The notes beneath the pieces were generated by a model. That model was not told the DNA's origin. It ran no database searches and saw nothing but the letters and a program-made list of their open reading frames with translations. Positions 57,242 to 64,000 of a stretch of DNA of 64,000 nt are shown here, piece by piece (position 1 is the stretch's first letter; each line of letters starts with the position of its first letter). Origin of the DNA: Luminiphilus sp. (lineage in GTDB: Bacteria; Pseudomonadota; Gammaproteobacteria; Pseudomonadales; Halieaceae); NCBI GenBank assembly GCA_029242325.1, contig JAQWUD010000010.1:79379-143378 (forward strand), given 5' to 3'. Both the position numbers and the translations under genes were made by a program.

Positions 57242-58600
57242 TTACGCCATTTCGTTGAGATAACGCGAAAGCGTCTGGTGGAAGTGCCTGATCCTGAGTT
57301 CCTGATAATCTGCGGTCAACGCTTTTTGCGTCTTGGAGGCCATTAATCCCTTCTGAACCTCTGGTAAGTTATTCGCATCTTGATCGAATAGCGCACCCAG
57401 CAGGCCCAGCGCCTCAGCCTCTGCATACTTCTGGTCATAATCTAGGCGAATGGTCTGCGCGTCGGCCGGCCTCGGCTGGGCCTGAGGGAAACCATCGAGC
57501 AGGTAAATATCCATGATGCAACCATCCGGGTTCATCCCGTCGGGACGATACCGATACGTGATCTGGCTCTGAAATCCACCCCACGGGGCAAAATTAGGGA
57601 AGACCAGGTACAGAATTGAATCCATGGTTTCCGCGTCGGTAACCAATGAGAGAGCATCTGCGTCCATAAAGTCGGCAAACTGCGCCCTACGAACTGCCCC
57701 AATTGCTTGCCGGGAAGTCATTTCGTCCGCGCTCAACCCAGTCAACGCTTGCGCCTGCTCGAACCCTCCTGGCCCGGTCATCGCCTCGACAGATTCCTGC
57801 ACACTATAGCGATCCGCCTGCCCCGGGTTCGGAATCCCTTGAGCGGTGATCGTCCGACTGAGGTGATCACCAAAAACGTCGTATTGCGAGTTATCTCCCC
57901 CCGTAAAAGAGAGTATCTGAGGGTGGGTTTGAATCGCATGGTAGGACTCTATAAAGGCCTCCATCGCTATCTTCCAGTTGCACCGGATCTTCTTTTCAAC
58001 ATGCAGAGAAACATAGCGATCCTCAGGCTTCCATCGTTCAAAGTGCTCCGCGAGAATGGGCGCATACTCCTCAAACGAGGGCGCTTCGAGATCCATGTTG
58101 ATCAACACCCAACCACCCCAGGTCGTGACTTGCACTTCTGGTAGCTTGAGCTCTGATAGCTGTTCGGCATCAAACTCCCAGTCGCAATAAGCTTCCTTAA
58201 AGCTGCCATCCAGATGCCAGCAGAAACCGTGATAGGGGCAACGCAATTCACGGCTTGTGCCTCGCCCGGATTTTAGCGCTCGGCCACGATGCAAACAGGA
58301 ATTGTGGAAACCCTTGAGGTCACCGGATTCTGTGCGAACTAATAGAATGGAATATCGCGCAACGTCATACACACAATAATCGCCTGCTTTCTGCAGAGCG
58401 GCTTCTCGGCAAACCATCTGCCAGACTTTGGGCCACAGGCGCTCTACTTCTCGCTCGAAGACAGTGCGGTCGGTCCACACATCTGTTGCGATCACATCGT
58501 TGGCTATGTTGGGCTTGGTATCGAGCCTCAGCGCCTCGGGCACCGACACAGCCTCTTGGTCTAACAATTCTTGATAGCTGAGGAACACGGGCTTGTTCAT
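57242..58600 (-). CDS. Rieske-type aromatic ring-hydroxylating oxygenase, alpha subunit
   Basis: Terminal oxygenase of 452 residues with the Rieske [2Fe-2S] motif (Cys102 and His104 in NSCLHRGRAL, Cys121 and His124 in RCPYHGFCW) and the mononuclear iron ligands in ESYHAIQTHPQ. It is the alpha3-only type: no beta subunit, ferredoxin or reductase gene is adjacent. ATG 58600 follows GGAGTGAG. It is the last gene of the run ATP-grasp-P450-Rieske, 44 bases from the P450 stop. Substrate unknown; aromatic or alkylamine compounds are common. Confidence 0.9.
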   Translation of the reverse strand: MNKPVFLSYQELLDQEAVSVPEALRLDTKPNIANDVIATDVWTDRTVFEREVERLWPKVWQMVCREAALQKAGDYCVYDVARYSILLVRTESGDLKGFHNSCLHRGRALKSGRGTSRELRCPYHGFCWHLDGSFKEAYCDWEFDAEQLSELKLPEVQVTTWGGWVLINMDLEAPSFEEYAPILAEHFERWKPEDRYVSLHVEKKIRCNWKIAMEAFIESYHAIQTHPQILSFTGGDNSQYDVFGDHLSRTITAQGIPNPGQADRYSVQESVEAMTGPGGFEQAQALTGLSADEMTSRQAIGAVRRAQFADFMDADALSLVTDAETMDSILYLVFPNFAPWGGFQSQITYRYRPDGMNPDGCIMDIYLLDGFPQAQPRPADAQTIRLDYDQKYAEAEALGLLGALFDQDANNLPEVQKGLMASKTQKALTADYQELRIRHFHQTLSRYLNEMA

Positions 58601-58644
58601 AACTCACTCCACTCCGGCGTCAGGCAACGAAACACACGTTGACG

Positions 58645-59886
58645 CTAGGCAATTTTATCAAAAGAAATGTAGAGATCCTTGAGACCACGAAGCAATACAT
58701 TGGGATTGTGCTGTAATGTATTCTTACCCTCGACCAATCCCCAGTTGTCTGCGCGCGCAAGCAGACTTGTAAGCGCAATCTGCATCTCGGTCCGCGCTAA
58801 CTGAGCACCCAGACAAAAGTGCGTCCCCTGCCCAAAGGCTAGGTGATTGTTGGCATTATCGCGGTCTACGCGCATCTCGTCCCCGCAGGAAAAAACAGAT
58901 TCGTCTCGGTTGCCTGCAGCGAATCGCACCATGAGGAAAGCCCCTTCTGGAATGGCGACGCCGCCCACCTCAGTATCCTCTGTTGCTCTACGCCACATGC
59001 CTGTTGTAGGCGTTTCAAGACGAAGAATTTCTTCGACAGCTCCGGGAATCAAATCCGGGTTCGCGCGCAGTTTGGCTTGCTCAGCAGGATTCTGAATGAG
59101 CAACACAACTCCCCCCGCAATACCGGCGGTCGACGTTTCATTGCCGGCTACTAGAATCTGCTGAATCATGCCCAACGCCTCGGATTTAGTCAGGAGGCGT
59201 CCTTCGTCGATCGTGTTGTTCGCCAAATCAGAAATAATATTGTCTTCTGGATGATTTCTCATGCGGTCGATGAGATCGGCAAAATAATGCTGGAACTCAA
59301 CGATATCTCTCGCATCCTGAATTTGCTGATTCTCGTCCGCAAGGCGCCCGAGACGACTCGCAGACGCATCGGACCATTTTTTAATCAGCGTCAGCTCTGA
59401 ACGAGGCACCCCGAGCTGATCGGCAATGACATAAACCGGTAATGGGACACACAGCCGGTTCATCAGGTCGACTTCCTTGTCATCGATCCATTGGTCAATC
59501 AACTCGTTGGTCATGGATTGAATGTAATCTCGCATCCCTTCGATACGCTTGTTCGAAAAGACCTTGTTCACTAGGTTGCGGTACACGCGATGCCGGGGAG
59601 GGTCCTGCGTAAGAAGCGTTTCAACCATTTCATAACCCTGCTCGTAGATCGCACCAACCGCTTGATTGGACGCACCGGCATTGAGCAGAGCGCTGAAACT
59701 ACTGGAAAAACGCGCCGGATCCCGGATGATGTCGCGAATATCGGTGTAGCGCGTTACCACAAACACATTCGTTCCTGGCATTTGCCAAACGGGGGCCTCA
59801 TCCTGCAACTGTCGATAGATATGAAACGGGCACTCCTGCACCTCGGCGCTAAAAAAATCCAGTTTGGCTAAGTCAACGCGGCTCAC
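58645..59886 (-). CDS. Cytochrome P450
   Basis: Bacterial class I P450, 413 residues. It contains the I-helix oxygen-binding AGNETSTAG, the ExxR motif EEILR, and the heme ligand in FGQGTHFCLGAQLAR (Cys358 in this numbering). The open frame reaches ATG 59928, but GTG 59886 has a near-perfect AAAGGAGG SD at 8 bases and overlaps the ATP-grasp TGA as GTGA, so the two genes are translationally coupled. Ferredoxin partners must be encoded elsewhere. CYP family and substrate unknown. Confidence 0.92.
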   Translation of the reverse strand: MSRVDLAKLDFFSAEVQECPFHIYRQLQDEAPVWQMPGTNVFVVTRYTDIRDIIRDPARFSSSFSALLNAGASNQAVGAIYEQGYEMVETLLTQDPPRHRVYRNLVNKVFSNKRIEGMRDYIQSMTNELIDQWIDDKEVDLMNRLCVPLPVYVIADQLGVPRSELTLIKKWSDASASRLGRLADENQQIQDARDIVEFQHYFADLIDRMRNHPEDNIISDLANNTIDEGRLLTKSEALGMIQQILVAGNETSTAGIAGGVVLLIQNPAEQAKLRANPDLIPGAVEEILRLETPTTGMWRRATEDTEVGGVAIPEGAFLMVRFAAGNRDESVFSCGDEMRVDRDNANNHLAFGQGTHFCLGAQLARTEMQIALTSLLARADNWGLVEGKNTLQHNPNVLLRGLKDLYISFDKIA

Positions 59887-61181
59887 GAAAGGGCCTCCTT
59901 TAGAATCAAAGTCGCTGTGGGAAAGCAATGCTCGGGCAAACTCAGGTCACGGGCTTTCACGAATTCAGCAAAATCTCCGGTAACAACCTGCCAGGCAAAA
60001 AAGCATTCAGCACGCTCAACCTCGAGTGCAAACGGAGTAAAACCCATTGGCAGATACCCAAATGCTGAATCCGTCGCTGGGAAAAGATTGTCCGACTGAA
60101 AGGAACGTAGCGCGTCTCGGTCTGCACATGGAATCATATCGAAAAAAGCAACAGCGGGCTGGCTCACCCGGAGTCGCCGGAGAAATTCTGCAGGGAATAG
60201 CCCGCCGGTCCACCGGGCGTTGATTTCAGTGACTATCACTTCCTCGCCGGAGACAAAATAATCAATACCACAGTTCACGCCGTCCTCAGCCACGTGACCC
60301 TGCGCGCGTGCATATCGGCCTACTGTATCGAGAACCTTAGCGTGCGCCTCTGAAACACCGAGCTCGGGCGCTATGTAGTTGCCGACCCACTTACCTCCGG
60401 CAAACAGAATCTTTCTCACATTACTGACTTCGATACTGTCGGGCTTAATCGTAAGGTCAACCGTCATTTCCTGCCAGGTGTGTGTATCCAGCTTTTCCTG
60501 CAATAGAATCAGGCTGGCGTCGTCATACTCTGTGATATAGCTCAAGCATTCATCGACCGAATTGAGTGAGAACACATTTCTAGAGCCCGCGAGCCCGAGC
60601 AACTTCAACATCACTCCATCGGGATACGCAGCGAAGAAGGGATCGGCTGCGCCCGCTCGTATATCTTGTTTACGGAAGGTCTCTGTATGGGGTACGGGAA
60701 TGCCATAATCGGGGGCATGATCAGCAAAATGTACTTTTGAATTGACGTTCCGACTGACCGTGAGCGCATCGATACTGAGATGAAGCGGAAAGTTACTGCC
60801 GCTGACCATGTATAAATTGATGAGGTCGACGACTGGCGTGTTGGCAGCCACACTCTCGTAATACTCGTTCAGCGGGTGGTATTGCCAATGCTCTGCTGGC
60901 ACACCTGCCAGCCCCATACGCCGAAACAGATCGCCATAATGCCGCAGCATGGTGTTCCACTCGGGCTCGGCGAAGGGTGCAGACAGTGCGATGTGATCGG
61001 TGGACTTGCCCAAGCCTGTCAGAGCAACCTGGAGCGCGCAGGTCAGGATTTGATTTTCCTGATGGTCATCCCGCTGCTTGGGAGTCAAGGTCGTCAGGTC
61101 ATGATGTAACGAGCAATCATCACCAGCCATGGCATAAAGAACGGGGGAGGCTTGCTCGGGCACAAAACTACCAACCTTCAA
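59883..61181 (-). CDS. ATP-grasp-like carboxylate-amine ligase of unknown product
   Basis: The 432-residue protein is divergent. ATP-grasp features are visible: a lysine and glycine-rich loop VMLKLLGLAGSRNV (Lys193), the nucleotide hinge LLQEKL near 227, and the Mg2+ ligands in VTEINARWTGG (Glu319, Asn321, Arg323). ATP-grasp enzymes join a carboxylate to an amine or thiol through an acylphosphate. The start is TTG 61181, with AGGAG at 8 bases. The N-terminal 140 residues lack a recognised domain. Coupling to the P450 suggests biosynthesis rather than housekeeping. Confidence 0.75.
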   Translation of the reverse strand: MKVGSFVPEQASPVLYAMAGDDCSLHHDLTTLTPKQRDDHQENQILTCALQVALTGLGKSTDHIALSAPFAEPEWNTMLRHYGDLFRRMGLAGVPAEHWQYHPLNEYYESVAANTPVVDLINLYMVSGSNFPLHLSIDALTVSRNVNSKVHFADHAPDYGIPVPHTETFRKQDIRAGAADPFFAAYPDGVMLKLLGLAGSRNVFSLNSVDECLSYITEYDDASLILLQEKLDTHTWQEMTVDLTIKPDSIEVSNVRKILFAGGKWVGNYIAPELGVSEAHAKVLDTVGRYARAQGHVAEDGVNCGIDYFVSGEEVIVTEINARWTGGLFPAEFLRRLRVSQPAVAFFDMIPCADRDALRSFQSDNLFPATDSAFGYLPMGFTPFALEVERAECFFAWQVVTGDFAEFVKARDLSLPEHCFPTATLILKEALS

Positions 61182-61280
61182 AATCTCTTCTCCTGTGACT
61201 TCACGGCATTACCTTTGCCGGGTGGCATTAAGCCCTTCGCCCGTATCGTAGCCCCTGATGCTCCACAGTGAAACACGCCG

Positions 61281-61904
61281 TTACCGCTCAGCAAACAGAT
61301 CTGCAGTCTGCCGTGTGTCACTCCGATCGCGGGGCAGCGGCTTGATCAGGCCCGGCTCGTCTATTCTGGCATCGCCAACTGTTTTTGCCACGGGATGACA
61401 AGTCATCGTGAGGCTCTGCGACCTCTTAGGGGCCGCCCCCTGAGTCAACCATGGTTCTAAATCCACCTCGTCTAGCCATACCGGCTGACGACAATGAATA
61501 TGCCGCAAGGAATCGGCCGCCGGCTCAGTCACTATCACGCAACCGTTTTCTGGTTCATATACTCCGGCGAAATAGAGCAGCCTCCCTCCTCCATGGTGAT
61601 ACCAAGGTTGCTTGCCGCCGGGGCTGTGCTGCCATTCGAACCATCCATCGGCGACAAACGCACACCGCTGCAGAGAGCGAAAACTCACCTTGTGGAGTAA
61701 CGTTTCCGAACGGGCGTTGCTCACCATCCGGCGATTGCCTTGCACGGGGATTTTCAGGCCCCAGCGCTGCATACTGTGATACCGCCCAGGCACTATCGTC
61801 ATCACCTGTGATTGGGGCGCGATATTGAATCGATCAGCAGTTTGAAGTCCCAAGGCACTCAAATCTGGTCGATTGGAGACAGAGAGTGTGTAACGTCCGC
61901 AGAT
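61281..61904 (-). CDS. SRAP (HMCES/YedK-type) peptidase with ATC in the start position
   Basis: SRAP proteins crosslink abasic sites in single-stranded DNA through Cys2, exposed by removal of the initiator Met. Read from 61904 the product is x-CGRYTLS..., with RFNIAPQ, the Asn of VSNARSET (about 63), the Glu of DGWFEW (about 90) and His of RHIHCRQPV (about 137), so all catalytic residues are intact. The codon before Cys is ATC, and the in-frame TAA (61908-61910, the FAD gene's stop) is two codons upstream, so no ATG, GTG or TTG can include Cys2. GAGGG lies 8 bases upstream. TTG 61862 would delete the active site. Confidence 0.85.
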   Translation of the reverse strand: MCGRYTLSVSNRPDLSALGLQTADRFNIAPQSQVMTIVPGRYHSMQRWGLKIPVQGNRRMVSNARSETLLHKVSFRSLQRCAFVADGWFEWQHSPGGKQPWYHHGGGRLLYFAGVYEPENGCVIVTEPAADSLRHIHCRQPVWLDEVDLEPWLTQGAAPKRSQSLTMTCHPVAKTVGDARIDEPGLIKPLPRDRSDTRQTADLFAER

Positions 61905-61907
61905 GGA

Positions 61908-63092
61908 TTAGCCCTCAAGCCCCGCTGCCTTGAGGGCCATGGCAGTGCTGATCGCCGGATTCTCAGCCGCCGAGCGTAACTGCTCCACCAACTTTGGGAA
62001 TCCGTTTCCCGAGAGGGTATCCATTTGCAACCCAGCGGCATGATTCTCAGCGAGCCTCTGTGTCACCTCTTTGTCGAATTGCTGTTCGAACGTCTGGAGC
62101 AATGGCAGTAACTCCGCCTCAGCAAAGCCGGCCCGCAGACCTTTTAAAAGTGATGCCAAGCGATCCGCTACTCTGAAACAGGTATTCATTCCCATGCTGC
62201 GCGCAGGATGCATGGCGTGCCTCGCATCACCAATCAGCACAGCCGCGCCGTCACCACGATAGGACTCTGCCTGTTGAGATACTGGCGGGTAGACGGCGCC
62301 GAATGCGAGGTGCTCAAATTCCAGATTCGGACACCATTGCTGCAATTGATTATGCAGAACTGATTCTGGCTGGTTGCGCCACATAGACAGCTCATCACTA
62401 GCGATCGGAAAACCGATTTTCGTTCCGCCGCCGGTTCGCGGAATCATGGAAACCATTCGCTCATGCAACAGATGCACGTCGAGCGTCCTCATTTCGGGGG
62501 TATCCATCAGACGGCCATATAGCACCGCTATCGGATACTGATACCGATGCCGATCAATCCGGACACCCAATTTCGATCGCACAGGCGAGGCAGTGCCATC
62601 CGCGCCCACCAATAGCGTACACCTGAGCGTTCCCGATTCTCCTGCGCCGGCCCAATGGATCTGCCAGCCACCGCGCACACGATCCAGAGACCAATCGGAT
62701 ATGCCACTGATATCAATGGCGCCCTGCTCAACGGCATGGGTCAGCAGCACGTCACCAATCTGCTCATGATTCAAATAAAGAAATGCCGGTGCGCAGTCAG
62801 CTCGCTCCGGCACCGGAATCTTGACCAACAGCCGTCCCTCGGTATCAAACCACCGGGTACCGTGTCGTTGCTCCGCCCCGCTCAATACAAGTGTATTCAA
62901 GACCCCCCAACGCTCCAGTATCGGCTGCACTGCAGGCTGAATGTGATCTCCTCTGGCTGAATCGAGCCCTCCTTGTCGTCGATCCAATAACGCCACACTC
63001 AGACCGCTACCTGCCAAGGCAGCGGCCAGAGCGGATCCCGCAATGCCTGATCCGACAATACCCACGTCAACACACTGCGCCTCGCCTGGCAT
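61908..63092 (-). CDS. FAD-dependent monooxygenase (UbiH/PHBH-like)
   Basis: Group A flavoprotein hydroxylase of 394 residues from ATG 63092 (GGAG at 6 bases; the TTG at 63122 lacks support). Motifs are the dinucleotide-binding VGIVGSGIAGSALAAAL, DG-type LLVGADGTASPVRSKLG, and the FAD ribityl motif IGDARHAMHPARSMGMN. Ubiquinone hydroxylases are relatives, but the context with an SRAP gene and oxygenases differs from the ubi genes. Substrate unknown; an NADPH- or NADH-dependent aromatic or polyketide-like hydroxylation is likely. Confidence 0.88.
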   Translation of the reverse strand: MPGEAQCVDVGIVGSGIAGSALAAALAGSGLSVALLDRRQGGLDSARGDHIQPAVQPILERWGVLNTLVLSGAEQRHGTRWFDTEGRLLVKIPVPERADCAPAFLYLNHEQIGDVLLTHAVEQGAIDISGISDWSLDRVRGGWQIHWAGAGESGTLRCTLLVGADGTASPVRSKLGVRIDRHRYQYPIAVLYGRLMDTPEMRTLDVHLLHERMVSMIPRTGGGTKIGFPIASDELSMWRNQPESVLHNQLQQWCPNLEFEHLAFGAVYPPVSQQAESYRGDGAAVLIGDARHAMHPARSMGMNTCFRVADRLASLLKGLRAGFAEAELLPLLQTFEQQFDKEVTQRLAENHAAGLQMDTLSGNGFPKLVEQLRSAAENPAISTAMALKAAGLEG

Positions 63093-63279
63093 CGCCCACT
63101 CCAACTCTGGATCTGCATCCAACGCGCCTACTTTAACATCGCAACCTCGCGCATGACGCGACTCAGCCCGGTAACAGCCTCTTACCCCAAAAAGCAGGTG
63201 TTTGTTGGCACCCGTGTGCAGATTCCATGGACACCCCCGCTAGTGTAATGTCGCGCCTATCACGAGAGGAATCTATCCC

Positions 63280-64000
63280 ATGCCCATGCGCGCCAACAGT
63301 CACACAAAATGGAGCGTTCTGAGTGGTCTTTTTCTGGTCTACATGGCGTCAAACGGCATCACCCTTCACACTTTGCCCATGCTCTACCCGGAACTGATGG
63401 AAGAGTTTGGCTGGAGAGAAAGCGAGGTTACCCTTCCCGCCACCGTTTTTTTCGTCGTCGGCGCGATCACCTCGCCACCCGCAGGCTGGCTCCTCGACCG
63501 CTATTCATCCAGAGTAATAATCGCTCTGGGTAGCTTGCTTCTCAGCCTTGGTCTCATGGGTTACTCGACAACCCACACGTTGTGGCAGCTGGTTGCTATT
63601 TATGCAGTACTGGGCATCGCTCTCTCGCTGTGCGGCCTTGTCTCCAATATGGTCATGCTTACCAGTTGGTTCTCGGCGGGACGTGGCCGCGCGACCGGCA
63701 TACTGCTGATGGCCTCAAGCCTCGGGGGCGCTATTTTCCCACTGATGATCGGCATTGGCATGGAGGTATTGGGTTGGCGGCACACCATTCTGCTGGCGGG
63801 GATTGGCGTAGCTGTTACCATGCTCATGAGCTCATGGCTTTTGCTCAGGGATGGCCGTTCGCTCCGGGCGGGGCGAGTATCGACCTCGCCGACGGAGGCA
63901 CTTCAGCAGAACACGCCCTCTAACGGGCTATTTTCTGTAATGCGAGAGCGTCGTTTCCTCGCCATCATCTTTGTGACCGGCAGTCTCTGGTTCATCATCA
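63280..64000 (+). CDS. MFS transporter (partial, runs off window)
   Basis: From ATG 63280 (GAGAGGA upstream) the frame is open to the window end (240 codons). Hydrophobic helices alternate with typical MFS loops: LSGLFLVYMASNGITLHTL, then the loop 2-3 motif AGWLLDRYSSR, YAVLGIALSLCG, SAGRGRATGILLM and a seventh helix at the edge. It is divergent from the FAD monooxygenase gene, 187 bases away. It may export or import a product of that gene group. Resembles monocarboxylate-like (OFA/MCT) transporters. Confidence 0.85.
   Translation, partial: MPMRANSHTKWSVLSGLFLVYMASNGITLHTLPMLYPELMEEFGWRESEVTLPATVFFVVGAITSPPAGWLLDRYSSRVIIALGSLLLSLGLMGYSTTHTLWQLVAIYAVLGIALSLCGLVSNMVMLTSWFSAGRGRATGILLMASSLGGAIFPLMIGIGMEVLGWRHTILLAGIGVAVTMLMSSWLLLRDGRSLRAGRVSTSPTEALQQNTPSNGLFSVMRERRFLAIIFVTGSLWFII

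Noticed and set aside
58645-59928. P450 start at ATG 59928
   Set aside because: The GTG at 59886 has a near-perfect SD and overlaps the preceding stop, while ATG 59928 lies inside the ATP-grasp gene without an SD.
61281-61862. SRAP gene starting at TTG 61862
   Set aside because: That start would remove the catalytic Cys2 and the CGRY motif, which are present just upstream in the same frame.

Overview
This looks like chromosomal DNA of a marine-type gammaproteobacterium. The gene order leuCDB-asd-fimV-truA-trpF-trpBA-accD-folC-dedD-cvpA-purF-metZ, and the block tRNA-folD-cysS-glnS-ppiB-lpxH, are Pseudomonas-like. The many oxygenase and detoxification genes would fit the OM60/NOR5 (Halieaceae) relatives. 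The class is well supported by content; the family is a guess. The window holds about 60 credible protein genes, three intact tRNA genes, one tRNA-like remnant and one candidate small RNA.

Layout. 1-8.8 kb: start of an acyl-CoA carboxylase carboxyltransferase gene, pabB, then on the minus strand cysB, a cytosolic 5'-nucleotidase, an AGCS sodium/amino-acid symporter, a D-cysteine desulfhydrase/ACC deaminase-like gene, an isolated yajC, and exonuclease III, followed by a stand-alone formyltransferase. 8.85-9.6 kb: a gene-free stretch with a candidate Csr/Rsm-type sRNA, then tRNA-His and tRNA-Pro. 9.7-18.9 kb: housekeeping genes (folD, cysS, glnS, ppiB, lpxH, miaE, a DUF1289 gene, acnB). 18.9-34.6 kb: a long minus-strand superoperon for leucine, aspartate-family, tryptophan, fatty-acid, folate and purine synthesis, headed by leuC with an extended -10 promoter. 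34.6-40.3 kb: rlmL, two tandem lipoproteins, a methyltransferase and a PlsC-type acyltransferase. 40.4-51.9 kb: an SRPBCC-SDR fusion with an epoxide hydrolase and a thioesterase, an amidohydrolase, slyX, yciH, an MDR oxidoreductase, slt, and the selenium pair selD-mnmH.

52.0-56.5 kb is an accessory zone that begins exactly at tRNA-Arg(CCT). It contains a frameshifted ROK kinase, a decayed tRNA, small ORFs and long non-coding stretches, and reads as the scar of an integrated element. 56.5-64 kb holds a GST and then a minus-strand run: FAD monooxygenase, SRAP peptidase, ATP-grasp enzyme, cytochrome P450, Rieske oxygenase. An MFS transporter is divergently placed beside it. The ATP-grasp/P450/Rieske trio is translationally linked and is the best candidate for an undescribed small-molecule pathway. 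The SRAP gene there has every catalytic residue, but ATC stands where its start codon should be.

Several genes use GTG or TTG starts, and four junctions use GTGA or ATGA stop-start overlaps. Starts were therefore re-chosen from Shine-Dalgarno (SD) sequences and family N-termini, and often differ from the longest open frame. All functional calls are by reading motifs; no database search was possible.
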